In this document: one piece after another, positions 35,825 to 44,375 of the stretch
How the letters are laid out: each line of letters begins with the position of its first letter
How positions within the stretch are numbered: the stretch's first letter is position 1
NCBI RefSeq assembly: GCF_001641335.1
Contig: NZ_LVEM01000001.1
Span: 1,400,580-1,464,579 of the forward strand
DNA: 64,000 bases
Direction: 5' to 3'
DNA from: Bradyrhizobium stylosanthis
Lineage (GTDB): Bacteria; Pseudomonadota; Alphaproteobacteria; Rhizobiales; Xanthobacteraceae
Notes under the pieces: model-generated
What the model saw: only the letters and a program-made list of their open reading frames with translations
What the model was told of the DNA's origin: nothing
The model's database searches: none
Program-made: the position numbers and the translations under genes

Positions 35825-37482
35825 TGCATCACCTCCGCAGGAATCTTCGCGCCGCCGGCGAGCCAGTCGCGGTAGGTGCGGAATTTCAGGCCGAGCATGT
35901 CGTAGTGGACGCGCAGATAACCGTCGCTGCCGCGGCTCACCGCCGCCGGCATCACGCTTTCGACCTCCTGCGCCATGACGCCGACATAGGCCCTGTCGCT
36001 GCCGATGTAGCTGAAGCGGTAATAGCCGAGGCCGTTGCCGAGATGGCCGAGCAGCGTGATGTCGTGCTTCAGCGCGATGTCCGAGCGCCGGCCACCGCCG
36101 CCGCCTCGCCCACCGCCTCCACCACCGCCGCGGAAGCCACCGCCTCCACCGCCACGCATCGCCATTCCGCCGCCGCGTGGCATGCTCGCCATGCTGGCGC
36201 GTCCACGCGCCGATGCCGCGCTCGCCGCCCGGCCGGAAGAGACGTTCATCGCGCCGCCGCGATTGCCGCCGCCGCCACGATTGGCCGCTCCGCCGCCGGC
36301 ACGGTTCGCAGCCTTGGCACGGTCTCCGCCACCTTTGGCGCGATTGCCAGCGTTCTTGCCCCGGTCTCCGGCGCCGGCCCGATCGCCGCCGCCCGGCCGG
36401 TCGCGCGTGCCCGCACTGGGACGATCACCGCGATTGCCGGCGCGATCACCGGGCCCGCCGCGATCACCTGCACGATCTCCCGCGCGATCGCCCGCACGGT
36501 CGCCCGCGCCCTGATTGGGACGCAGCACCTGATTGCCGTCACGGCCGCGGAAATCCATCCGGTCCGACACGCCGGCCTTCAGATTGTTGTTGCCGAAGCG
36601 CTGCTGAACATTGCTGTTGTTGTAGCGAACGCCCTGGCGATGAGCCGGATTGTGCTGCCACCCGTTACCGATGTTGGTGGTGCGATGATTGACGTAGACG
36701 TTGCGGTTGCCCCAGTTGCAACCGCCGCCCCAATAATTGCCCCAGCGTCCGATCGCCCAGGCCGTGCCGAAAGCAAGGCCTGCCGCAACAACGCCCGCGC
36801 CGATATAGGACGGATAGCCCCAGTAATACGGCGGATATTCCGCATAGGGCCAGCTGCCATAGACCGTCGCCGGATCGTAATACGGCACATACATTTCCGC
36901 GGGATCGGCCTGCTGGATCACGACGACCTGCTTGCCCTCCTGCGACTGCACGCTGACCTTCTGCTGCTTGGTGGTGGTCAGCTTCTTGTTGTCATAGGCC
37001 TTGTTGCGCAGGCGCTGGATCGCATCCATCACGTCGGGCTGCTGCGCGAGAAAGGCATCGCCGAGCTTCTTGGTCCATTCGAGCTGGTCGCTCATCATGG
37101 TCAGGACGTCGGCGGTGCTGGCGAGCGCCTTGATGCTGTCGTCCCAGCCCTGCTTCTCCACCTCGGTCCGCAGCGCATCGCCCTTCAGCGTCCTGCGCTC
37201 CTTCAGCCAGCGGTCGGCCTGCACCACTTCGAGCGGATAGGTCGAGGCGGCCAGCACGTTGGCGAGCAGCTCGTCGGGATAGAGCGCGATCGGCGCGACC
37301 AGTGCTTCGAGCTGCTCCGGCTTCAACAGCTCTGCGGCCGGTGCTGGTGCCGGTGCCGGCGCAGGAGCCGGCTGCGCCTGTGTGCTCGGGGTCGCCGGTT
37401 TGTCGGCCGTCTGCGCGATTGCCGCCAACGGCAGCGCCAGCATCAGCGTAACCGCCATCAGGGTTTTGCTGCAGCGAGACAT
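35821..37482 (-). CDS. DUF3300 protein with Arg/Gly-rich repeats and S74-like C-terminal domain
   Basis: A 553-residue secreted protein. Signal peptide; a Pro/Ala linker (about 35-48); the DUF3300 domain (about 55-260; LVAPIALYPDELLANVLAASTYPLEVV, listed as a region); a long low-complexity part with repeated GDRA units and poly-Gly runs; and a C-terminal 80 residues (from SDIALKHDITLLG) resembling the intramolecular chaperone of endosialidase (peptidase S74): VGVMAQEVE, DGYLRVHYDMLGL. The ATG at 37482 has GGAGGG 5 nt upstream. A perfect FixK box lies 67 nt upstream. Probably an exported structural or adhesive surface protein. Confidence 0.85.
   Translation of the reverse strand: MSRCSKTLMAVTLMLALPLAAIAQTADKPATPSTQAQPAPAPAPAPAPAAELLKPEQLEALVAPIALYPDELLANVLAASTYPLEVVQADRWLKERRTLKGDALRTEVEKQGWDDSIKALASTADVLTMMSDQLEWTKKLGDAFLAQQPDVMDAIQRLRNKAYDNKKLTTTKQQKVSVQSQEGKQVVVIQQADPAEMYVPYYDPATVYGSWPYAEYPPYYWGYPSYIGAGVVAAGLAFGTAWAIGRWGNYWGGGCNWGNRNVYVNHRTTNIGNGWQHNPAHRQGVRYNNSNVQQRFGNNNLKAGVSDRMDFRGRDGNQVLRPNQGAGDRAGDRAGDRAGDRGGPGDRAGNRGDRPSAGTRDRPGGGDRAGAGDRGKNAGNRAKGGGDRAKAANRAGGGAANRGGGGNRGGAMNVSSGRAASAASARGRASMASMPRGGGMAMRGGGGGGFRGGGGGGGRGGGGGRRSDIALKHDITLLGHLGNGLGYYRFSYIGSDRAYVGVMAQEVESVMPAAVSRGSDGYLRVHYDMLGLKFRTYRDWLAGGAKIPAEVMQ
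36060..36515. repeat. Low-complexity repeat DNA inside the DUF3300 gene
   Basis: The 36425-36515 part has tandem, slightly diverged 12-nt units encoding Gly-Asp-Arg-Ala; 36060-36180 encodes runs of Gly with Arg. Such repeats can expand or contract and may vary between strains. They have no spacers and are not a CRISPR. Confidence 0.7.
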
Positions 37483-37541
37483 GTCCACCCTCCATTCCAG
37501 CTTTCCGAACGCGAAGATCGGGGCCGCGGCATGGGCGTTCG

Positions 37542-37555
37542 TTGATCGAGATCAA
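37542..37555. promoter_or_regulatory. FixK/FNR box (perfect), DUF3300 operon
   Basis: TTGAT-CGAG-ATCAA matches TTGAY-N4-RTCAA exactly. Its centre is about 67 nt upstream of the DUF3300 ATG, compatible with a class II activator site. Confidence 0.85.
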
Positions 37556-37599
37556 CGAAACGGGGCCGGTCGCTGTGCTGCAACGCAAGACCGAAGGCC

Positions 37600-38595
37600 T
37601 CACTCGATCAGCTCAGCCTCGATCAGAAACCGGCCCGGCACGGTCAGCCCGAGCGCATTTACGGCCTTCATGTTGATGACGAGCTCGAACTTGCTGGCGA
37701 ATTGCACCGGCAGCGTGCGGATATCCGCTCCGCGCAGGATGCGATCGACGTAGCCGGCGCCATCGCGAAACTGCTGGGTCAGATCGGCACCATACGACAT
37801 CAGGCCGCCATTGGCGGCGTAGAAGCGGACCGCGAAGATGGCGGGCACGCGGCGCTGTGCCAGCAGCGAGATCGTCATCGCGCTCTGTGCGCCGAAGAAG
37901 CCGCCGTCCGGCAACACCACGAGGCCGGCGCCGTTGCGCGCTGCCGCGTCGATGACCCCGGCAATGTCGGCTGCGCTTCGCACGCTCGCGCCCGCGACCT
38001 TCATGCCGAGGCGGTTCTCCATCTGGTGTGCGGCCTCGACGTAGAACGGCGCGTAGGGTGCCGAGTCCGGATTGAACAGAACCGCGGCATGCGCCATGCC
38101 CGGCACCATGTCCTTGAGCAGGCTGAGCCACTTTCCGCTCATCGAGTGCTCGTAGAGCGAGAAGCCGGTCAGATTGCCGCTCGGGCGCGCCAGATTGGCG
38201 ACGAGACCGGTCCCCACGGGATCGGAGAGCCCGACGAAGACGATCGGAATCCGCTGCGTCGCATCGCGCAGCGCCCGGGTCGTGCCCGTGCTGGTCGCGA
38301 ACAGGACGTCGGGTGCGGCGGCGACGAGCTCGAGCGCCTCCAGTCTTTGGCGCGCCGGATCGGGCCCTGGCCAGCGGATCTCGAGCCGATAGTTCTGATT
38401 GGCGATCCAGCCGCGATCGGCCAGTCCCTGCTGGAAGGCATCGACGCGCATCTGGGCGCCGGGATCGCTCGCAATATTGCCGGTCAGGACGCCCACCGAC
38501 GGCATCGACTGCCACGGCGCCCTTTCCTGCCCCCGCACCGCGGCTGGAAACGCAGCCGCAGCGCCAAGCAGGGCCATGAACTCGCGGCGCTTCAT
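37600..38595 (-). CDS. ABC-type substrate-binding protein (TrpX-like, COG2984 type), orphan
   Basis: A 331-residue periplasmic binding protein. A twin-arginine-like signal (MKRREFMALLGAAAAF) precedes two lobes with VGVLTG near the mature start, PDVLFATSTGTTRALRDAT and IPIVFVGLSDPVGTGLV, all typical of the ABC_sub_bind family. The permease and ATPase genes are missing nearby. The kinase just upstream on the same strand carries a similar domain in its N-terminal half. A perfect FixK box sits 91 nt upstream of the ATG. Ligand unknown. Confidence 0.85.
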   Translation of the reverse strand: MKRREFMALLGAAAAFPAAVRGQERAPWQSMPSVGVLTGNIASDPGAQMRVDAFQQGLADRGWIANQNYRLEIRWPGPDPARQRLEALELVAAAPDVLFATSTGTTRALRDATQRIPIVFVGLSDPVGTGLVANLARPSGNLTGFSLYEHSMSGKWLSLLKDMVPGMAHAAVLFNPDSAPYAPFYVEAAHQMENRLGMKVAGASVRSAADIAGVIDAAARNGAGLVVLPDGGFFGAQSAMTISLLAQRRVPAIFAVRFYAANGGLMSYGADLTQQFRDGAGYVDRILRGADIRTLPVQFASKFELVINMKAVNALGLTVPGRFLIEAELIE

Positions 38596-38678
38596 GATCA
38601 ACCACCCACCCCCACCATGCCCGCGCCCAGCCCGGCCATGACGCAAGTGCGAACAAAACGGCTTCGGCGGGCGGAGGT

Positions 38679-38692
38679 TTGATCGAGATCAA
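38679..38692. promoter_or_regulatory. FixK/FNR box (perfect), orphan binding protein
   Basis: TTGAT-CGAG-ATCAA, identical to the box at 37542. It sits between the kinase stop and the binding-protein start (ATG 91 nt from the box centre), so the binding protein has its own promoter. Confidence 0.85.
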
Positions 38693-38702
38693 TGTATTCG
38701 TG

Positions 38703-40586
38703 TCAATCTATGAGTGGCAGCCTGATCGTGAACAGGGCACCGCCCCACGGCTGGTTCTCGGCGGCGATCGTGCCGTGATGGGCCTCGACGATGGTCCGCG
38801 CAATCGCAAGCCCCATCCCCATGCCCTCCGGCTTGGTCGTGAAGAACGGATTGAAGACGCTGCCGAGATCGGCGGAGGCGATGCCCGGGCCGGTATCGGC
38901 GATCTGGATCTCGGCCTGGTGGCCGGCACGGACGGTCGACACGCTGACCTCACGCTTCTTCATGTCGCCGTCCGAGACGGCATCCATCGCATTGATGATC
39001 AGGTTGAGCACGACCTGCTGAAGCTGCACGGGATCGCCCCGGACATGCAGATCCGCTGATACGGGCATATAGGCCAGCGCGATGCGGCGGCCGTCGGCGA
39101 GCGCCCTTACGAGGCCGATCGCCTCCCGCACGGTGTCGTTGAGCTCGATGTCCCTGACCTCGAACGGCGTCTTCTTCAGGACGCTGCGCAGCCTGCGGAT
39201 CACCTCGCTCGCCCGCTGATCGTCGCGCCTGATGTCGGCGAGGATGTGCCGGATCTCGTCCATGTCGGGCGAGGCCCCTCTCAGCATGAGCTCGGCCGTC
39301 TCGGTGTTGGTCAGGATGGAGCCGAGCGGCTGGTTGAGTTCATGCGCGATCGATGTCGTCAGCTCGCCGACGGCCGAGTACCGGTTCACGTGAGCGAGCT
39401 CCGCCAGCCGCTGGCGCGATTCCACTTCGGCGAGCCGGCGGCGGTGGCGTTCGTGCAACAGCCCGGTGATGAGCCCGGCCTGGACCAGGAAGACGGCCGT
39501 GATCATCAGCATCTGCCAGCGAAAGCGCTCCCAGATGTTCGGCTCGCGAAACAGGATCTCGCTGCCGGTAGGCAGGCGGCTTTCGCTAATGCCCCAGCGC
39601 TGCAATTCCCGCCAGTCATATCGGGGCGGCGAAAAACCCAGCGGTTCGTAGTTGATGCTCGCAGGCTTCTCGCCCCCGAGAATGCGGATCGCAACGCTGA
39701 CGGTCCGCGCGCTGGTTTGCGCAACCGAATGCATGGGGCCGCCGACGGTGCTGCCGCCGAAGAACGGGTCCTGGTAGGAAAAGATCGGCGCGTTCGCGAC
39801 CGCGCGCAGGCTGCGCAGCGCCATGTCGCTCTCGTGGACGATGCCGGCCGCATCGACCGACATCAGGCCCCAGAACAGCACCGTGTGCGGCGGCAGCTTC
39901 GCGGCGCGTTTCAATATCTCCTCGAACGACAGGTCCGAGTACCAGACGAGCTCCAGTCGCTCGCCGAGGGGCTTCAGGTCCCGCTTCACCTCCTCGACCC
40001 AGTACCTCTCGAGCGGCGAGGCGCCGATCACGATCGCGACCTTCCTGGTGTCCGGCAGCAGCTGAAGGATGTTGTCGAACGCGGCCATGAAGTCGTTGCG
40101 GATCGCGACGACGACGTCGTTGTCGGTGAGGTCGGCGCGATTGACCAGCCGGCTCTCGACCGCGGCGAGGACGAGCGGCGTGTCCGGGAACAGCTTGGCG
40201 CGATATCGCTGCGCGAACCGGGCGGCGGGCGCGCCGATGCTCAGCACGATGTCGGGCAGCGCCCCCTGGTAGAGCGATTGCAGATATTCGACGAACGGCG
40301 CCTCGGGACCGGGATTGTTGAAGCGCGCCGTGAGCAGCGCATGCTCCTGGATGTCGAGCGGCCACGGCGATTGCCGCTCGAGCTCGGCCTTGATGGCGCG
40401 CGCATACTCGCTCCAGGGGCGAAACTCGCGGCCAAAGGAATGCAGCACGAGGACGCGCTTGAGCTCGCCGCGCAGGCTCCGCTCGACGGCTCCGGCCGGT
40501 CCGAGCGATAGGCACATGGCGGCGAACAGGCTCACGCACAGCAGCAGGGCCGCGGCTGGCCACGGCCTGACCGAGTCAGAGGACAT
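38703..40586 (-). CDS. Sensor histidine kinase with periplasmic substrate-binding-protein-like domain
   Basis: A 627-residue kinase. An N-terminal membrane anchor/signal (about 10-33) is followed by a periplasmic domain (about 40-350) resembling ABC_sub_bind proteins (VLVLHSFGREFRPWSEYARA, PDIVLSIGAPAARFA). A membrane helix (about 358-377) leads to the catalytic part: phospho-His in SIAHELNQPLGSIL, N-box NLIINAMDAV, DTGPGI and GMGMGLAIARTIVE. There is no PAS. No response regulator is adjacent; candidates are at 56737-57105 and 57291-57917. No FixK box seen upstream. Confidence 0.9.
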   Translation of the reverse strand: MSSDSVRPWPAAALLLCVSLFAAMCLSLGPAGAVERSLRGELKRVLVLHSFGREFRPWSEYARAIKAELERQSPWPLDIQEHALLTARFNNPGPEAPFVEYLQSLYQGALPDIVLSIGAPAARFAQRYRAKLFPDTPLVLAAVESRLVNRADLTDNDVVVAIRNDFMAAFDNILQLLPDTRKVAIVIGASPLERYWVEEVKRDLKPLGERLELVWYSDLSFEEILKRAAKLPPHTVLFWGLMSVDAAGIVHESDMALRSLRAVANAPIFSYQDPFFGGSTVGGPMHSVAQTSARTVSVAIRILGGEKPASINYEPLGFSPPRYDWRELQRWGISESRLPTGSEILFREPNIWERFRWQMLMITAVFLVQAGLITGLLHERHRRRLAEVESRQRLAELAHVNRYSAVGELTTSIAHELNQPLGSILTNTETAELMLRGASPDMDEIRHILADIRRDDQRASEVIRRLRSVLKKTPFEVRDIELNDTVREAIGLVRALADGRRIALAYMPVSADLHVRGDPVQLQQVVLNLIINAMDAVSDGDMKKREVSVSTVRAGHQAEIQIADTGPGIASADLGSVFNPFFTTKPEGMGMGLAIARTIVEAHHGTIAAENQPWGGALFTIRLPLID

Positions 40587-40768
40587 TCACCCGCTCAGCT
40601 CCAATCCTCGCAGCTTCCAACGGCTGCTTTCAGGGCATCCTAGCGGCAATCGGCGGGCACGGACAGTCCGTGAGATCACGCTTCGGCAGCGCGTGGTGAG
40701 GCGGCCATAGGGAGGCTTGCCCTGCACGCAGGACGGCTGTCATGGAGCCCGGCAGCCGTCGCCGGGCG

Positions 40769-41182
40769 CTAAGGCGCCGGGCAACGGTGATAGCGGATCT
40801 CCATGTCCTCCATGCCCGGGAATAGCCGTGCGACGCTGTTTGCATCCAGCTCCTTCAGGCTGAACTGGACGTTCGACAGCATCATGTCGGTGGCGCAGGA
40901 GGCAACCAGGTTGACGTTCGGACCGCTGTCCTTCCTGGCCTTGATGCGGCAGCGCGCGAATTTCCCGATGATCTGATCGCCGTCGACAATGAAGCCGCCG
41001 CCATAGACGTCCGACATGTCGGTGAAGCCGAGCTGGGGGCCTTTGCGGACGAACACCTTGGCGCAATTGTCGGGATCGCCGACCCATGCGCCGTTGAGCT
41101 CGACGGCATGGGCGCGGCCAGCCATGACGGCCAGCGGGACGAGCAATGCTGCACAGAATGCGATCGTTTTCGGACCGTTCAT
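40769..41182 (-). CDS. Hypothetical small secreted protein
   Basis: A 137-residue protein with a signal peptide (ending RAHA-VE), followed by LNGAWVGDPDNCAKVFV. Four Cys (in DNCAK, ARCRIK, ASCATD and the C-terminal HRCP) could form two disulfides. This looks like a small periplasmic or cell-surface protein of unknown function. The ATG at 41182 follows GGGAGGAA. A perfect FixK box lies 53 nt upstream, inside the end of the upstream HlyD gene. Confidence 0.68.
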   Translation of the reverse strand: MNGPKTIAFCAALLVPLAVMAGRAHAVELNGAWVGDPDNCAKVFVRKGPQLGFTDMSDVYGGGFIVDGDQIIGKFARCRIKARKDSGPNVNLVASCATDMMLSNVQFSLKELDANSVARLFPGMEDMEIRYHRCPAP

Positions 41183-41202
41183 CGCGTCATTTCCTCCCGG
41201 GC

Positions 41203-42435
41203 TCAATGGCCGCTGAGCACCAGCGTCTTGATCGGCATCAACAGTGCTTGAATGCGCAGGAGAAGCGCATGAACAAGCCCGACACCGTCGACCACGTGCA
41301 GGGCGACCGCGCGGCCCGTGCTGGTATGCGCAGCGGAAATCTCCTCGTGATTGCTAGTATAGGCGTTGACGATGCAGCTGCTTCCCGGCGTGACGCCGTC
41401 AAGACCGTTCTTGTAGAGCGGCTCGAGGAACACCAGAATAGTGCCTGGCTTTATCGTGCTCTGTGCCTCGATCAGTTGCTGGCCGCCTTGGATCTGTCCA
41501 GCGGCGATGTAGTCCTGCACGCTCGTAATGACCATGGGAATGATCACCCACGGCTTGGAAATGCAGGCGGCTTCCGCCACCATGCCTTCCTTCAACACGC
41601 CGGCCTCGATCTGGCCGAAGCCAGCCTGAAGGGCGCTCTTGCCGGCACCATCAGGTATGAGAACGCCGGCCGGCCGCATGATCTGCGCCACGAGGTCGCC
41701 GGGACGGAGGAAAAACTGCTCGACGCGTCCATCGACCCCTGCACGGATGGTGGTCTTGTCGAGGTCGACCTGGGCCTGATCCCGCGCGGCCTCGGCGCTG
41801 GCCTTCTGCGCCGGCAGCATGGTTGAGACTTGCAGGCTCGCCGTCTGCATTGACGCCGTGGCAGCATCGATCCCCGCCTGACGCTGATCGACCAGCACCT
41901 TGAGCTTGTCGATATCACGTTGCGGCACGATACCGGGATTGCGGCTCTGCAGCTCACTTTTGACGTCGAGCTCGTCCTTGGCCTGCTGGTAATTGGCCTT
42001 GGCTTCCTGGATCTGGGCTTCCGCCTTGACCACATCGGATTGCGCGGTCGTCAACGTGGCATCAACCTCGGCCACCTTTCGCTTGGCCGTCTCGAGAGCA
42101 GATCGCTGCCTGGAGGCGTCCAGCGTAAACAGGACATCGCCCTTCTTCACGGGCTGGCTAAATTTGACCTTCACCTCTTCAACGCGCCCCGATCCTTCCG
42201 GCAGGATCGGCACGGTGCGGTAGTAAAGGGTCGCGGAGTCCGTCGCGGGATGGAAGTAGAAGATCATCGTGATCAGCGACACTGTCAGCATCAGGCAGCC
42301 AGTGATGCCCCAGCGCAGCTCGTACCAGATCGAGAAGAAGGTGATCTCCTTGCCCAGGCGTTTGCCCTGGACATAGCGGCGGTAGAGATAATCCGGCACG
42401 ATGGTGAGGAGCGAGCAGAACATCAGCTCAAACAT
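41203..42435 (-). CDS. HlyD-family membrane fusion protein
   Basis: A 410-residue periplasmic adaptor anchored by an N-terminal helix (about 45-65). It has the lipoyl-like halves (PVKKGDVLFTLD and GVDGRVEQFFLRPGDLV) around a coiled-coil hairpin (about 105-225). It overlaps the upstream small membrane protein by 8 bp. The pair resembles E. coli YiaV/YiaW-type modules, with no dedicated ABC or RND pump adjacent, so its efflux partner is unknown. Transcribed from the FixK-box promoter at 42943. Confidence 0.87.
   Translation of the reverse strand: MFELMFCSLLTIVPDYLYRRYVQGKRLGKEITFFSIWYELRWGITGCLMLTVSLITMIFYFHPATDSATLYYRTVPILPEGSGRVEEVKVKFSQPVKKGDVLFTLDASRQRSALETAKRKVAEVDATLTTAQSDVVKAEAQIQEAKANYQQAKDELDVKSELQSRNPGIVPQRDIDKLKVLVDQRQAGIDAATASMQTASLQVSTMLPAQKASAEAARDQAQVDLDKTTIRAGVDGRVEQFFLRPGDLVAQIMRPAGVLIPDGAGKSALQAGFGQIEAGVLKEGMVAEAACISKPWVIIPMVITSVQDYIAAGQIQGGQQLIEAQSTIKPGTILVFLEPLYKNGLDGVTPGSSCIVNAYTSNHEEISAAHTSTGRAVALHVVDGVGLVHALLLRIQALLMPIKTLVLSGH
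41228..41241. promoter_or_regulatory. FixK/FNR box (perfect) inside hlyD 3' end
   Basis: TTGAT-CGGC-ATCAA lies in the last codons of the HlyD-like gene, centred 53 nt upstream of the small secreted protein start. The spacing fits the other boxes, so it may be a genuine internal promoter despite lying in coding DNA. Confidence 0.6.
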
Positions 42436-42883
42436 GGCTGTGCTCCTTCTCCTTGGCGGGGCCCGGCTTGTCCGCCGGCGGCAATTCGGCCTCGCCGCTC
42501 GCCTGGGCGGCAGCATCCCTCTCGCCGGCCTCGCCCGGCGTCGCATCGGCGATCTTCTCCACGGAATCCGCGATGCTCCGCAGCGGCGTGCCGAAGTCAG
42601 GGATATCGATCAGCGCCAGCAACAGGCCGGCGATCCAGAAGATGTGCATGTGCGTGAAGAGCGAGATCAGACCGAGCACCGCGACGAGCTCGAACTGCAG
42701 CTTCTGCGATTTGTGCGCCATCCGTTCGGGCAGGCTGTGCAGCTTCCAATAGAGCGTGCCGACCCAGAGGATGGTACCGATCAGGAATAGGCCCATCACC
42801 ACCATCAGCGTATCGGTCCCGCTGCCTGGCGCGAGATAGAACGGCAGATGGTGTGGGGCCATCGGATGCAGCTGGTCGCTCAA
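42428..42883 (-). CDS. Small inner-membrane protein, partner of the HlyD protein
   Basis: A 151-residue protein with two predicted membrane helices (about 23-43 and 68-90), a charged segment between, and a Pro/Glu-rich C-terminal tail. No motif is conclusive; architecture and gene order recall the DUF3302-type (YiaW) protein paired with a HlyD adaptor. It overlaps the adaptor gene by 8 bp and is first in that operon, 67 nt below a perfect FixK box. Confidence 0.75.
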   Translation of the reverse strand: MSDQLHPMAPHHLPFYLAPGSGTDTLMVVMGLFLIGTILWVGTLYWKLHSLPERMAHKSQKLQFELVAVLGLISLFTHMHIFWIAGLLLALIDIPDFGTPLRSIADSVEKIADATPGEAGERDAAAQASGEAELPPADKPGPAKEKEHSHV

Positions 42884-42942
42884 ACGTCTCTCCCGGTCAA
42901 ACGTGCTCTACGGCACCTTGTTCAGGCAGCATCCCAATTTGC

Positions 42943-42956
42943 TTGATTTGAATCAA
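42943..42956. promoter_or_regulatory. FixK/FNR box (perfect), divergent promoter
   Basis: TTGAT-TTGA-ATCAA lies between two divergent operons: the membrane protein/HlyD pair (ATG 67 nt away) and the 150-residue protein/ppk2 pair (ATG 75 nt away). One box could serve both directions. Confidence 0.87.
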
Positions 42957-43023
42957 GGGAGTGCCCCCTACCGAACATAGCGTTTTGTGAATGCCGACTT
43001 CACAAGCACAGGGAGCCGCCGCC

Positions 43024-43476
43024 ATGCCCGGCCTCGATCATCTCATTCCCAACGCCGCCACGATCAGAAAGGAAGCCGCCCTCAAGGAGGCCGAGAAGGC
43101 CGAGGAATATGTCCGCCTCGCTGCCGCAGCCGAGGCCGAGAAGCGCGCCCTGATCGAGCGGCTGAGCAAGCCCTCCGGCAAGAGCGAAGAGGAAAAGATC
43201 AAGCTCGCCTCGACCATCATCCAGCGCGCGGTGCGCAATGGCCTCACCGAGGTGCTGGTCTATCGTTTCCCCAACTCGCTCTGCACCGACAAGGGACGCG
43301 CCATCAACCAGATGGAAAAGGGCTGGGAGAATACGCTGACCGGCATTCCCAAGGAGATCTTCCAGCTCTGGACCGATTACCTGAAGCCGCGCGGCTATCG
43401 CATCGCTTATCAGATCATCGATTTTCCGGGCGGCGTGCCCGGCGACATCGGCGTGACGATTTCATGGGACGATTGA
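43024..43476 (+). CDS. Hypothetical cytoplasmic protein upstream of ppk2
   Basis: A 150-residue soluble protein. The N-terminal half is strongly helical and charged (KEAALKEAEKAEEYVRLAAA, about 14-60), likely a coiled coil. The C-terminal half has aromatic-rich strands (VLVYRFPNSLC, YRIAYQIIDFP). No family recognised. It precedes ppk2 by 25 bp in one operon under the FixK box at 42943, so a stress or polyphosphate-related role is plausible but unproven. ATG at 42991 is an alternative start. Confidence 0.7.
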   Translation: MPGLDHLIPNAATIRKEAALKEAEKAEEYVRLAAAAEAEKRALIERLSKPSGKSEEEKIKLASTIIQRAVRNGLTEVLVYRFPNSLCTDKGRAINQMEKGWENTLTGIPKEIFQLWTDYLKPRGYRIAYQIIDFPGGVPGDIGVTISWDD

Positions 43477-43501
43477 CGCGCGCAGCAGCGAAGGGACCGC
43501 C

Positions 43502-44302
43502 ATGGCCAAGGACGAGCCCGCGGAGAAGATGAAGCGGAAGGACTATGAGAAGAAGCTTGAAAAGCTCCAGGTCGAACTGTGTCATCTCCAGGAATGGGTC
43601 AAAGCCCAGAAGCTGAAGATCATCATCATCTTCGAGGGCCGCGACGCCGCCGGCAAGGGCGGCACGATCAAGGCGCTGACCGAAAAGGTCAGCCCGCGCG
43701 TCTTCCGCGTCTGCGCCCTGCCCACGCCCTCCGACCGGCAGAAATCGCAGCTGTTCCTGCAGCGCTATATCGAGCAATTTCCGGCCGGCGGAGAAATCGT
43801 GATCTTCGACCGCAGCTGGTACAACCGCGCCGGCGTCGAATATGTCATGGGCTTCTGCTCGCCGGCCGAGCACAAGCGATTCCTGGAATTGTGTCCGCTG
43901 GTGGAGAAGTTCGCCGTCGACGCCGGCATCATCCTGATCAAGCTCTGGCTCGAGGTCGGGATGGAGGAGCAGGAGCGCCGCTTCCAGGCGCGCATCGAGG
44001 ATCCGCTGCGGCAGTGGAAGCTCAGTCCGATGGACACCGAGTCGTTCGGGCGCTGGTACGATTACTCGCGCGCGAGGGACCAGATGTTCGAGGCGACCGA
44101 CACCAAGCACGCGCCGTGGCGGCTGATCCGCTCCGACGACAAGCGGCGGGCGCGGCTCAACGTGATCTCGCACATCCTGCGGACGATTCCCTACAAAAAG
44201 GTCAAGCGGGACAAGGTCAAGCTGCCGTCGCGGTCGCACAAGGGACGCTACAACGACCAGGCCAGCCTGCGCGGACTGAAGTTCGTCGAGGAACGCTACT
44301 GA
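43502..44302 (+). CDS. ppk2: Polyphosphate kinase 2
   Basis: A 266-residue PPK2-family enzyme that transfers phosphate between polyphosphate and nucleotides. Walker A is EGRDAAGKGG (residues 45-54), Walker B is DRSWYNRAGVE, and the lid region has YDYSRARDQMFEATD. Size fits the single-domain class. It can regenerate GTP or ATP from polyphosphate when respiration slows, consistent with FixK control. A strong terminator follows. Confidence 0.95.
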   Translation: MAKDEPAEKMKRKDYEKKLEKLQVELCHLQEWVKAQKLKIIIIFEGRDAAGKGGTIKALTEKVSPRVFRVCALPTPSDRQKSQLFLQRYIEQFPAGGEIVIFDRSWYNRAGVEYVMGFCSPAEHKRFLELCPLVEKFAVDAGIILIKLWLEVGMEEQERRFQARIEDPLRQWKLSPMDTESFGRWYDYSRARDQMFEATDTKHAPWRLIRSDDKRRARLNVISHILRTIPYKKVKRDKVKLPSRSHKGRYNDQASLRGLKFVEERY

Positions 44303-44326
44303 GACGTACGATCATATCGAACAGCA

Positions 44327-44360
44327 AAACGGGCTGCGTCACCGCAGCCCGTTCGCTTTG
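44327..44360 (+). terminator. Rho-independent terminator after ppk2
   Basis: An AACGGGCTGCG stem, TCAC loop and CGCAGCCCGTT partner form an 11-bp hairpin (44329-44352), preceded by AAAA and followed by TCGCTTTG. It ends the ppk2 transcript and may also stop the convergent gene. Confidence 0.8.
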
Positions 44361-44375
44361 AGGTCCCCGTCAGCC

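Noticed and set aside
36425..36515. CRISPR-like short repeats
   Set aside because: Units are contiguous 12-nt coding repeats (Gly-Asp-Arg-Ala) without unique spacers, inside the DUF3300 reading frame.
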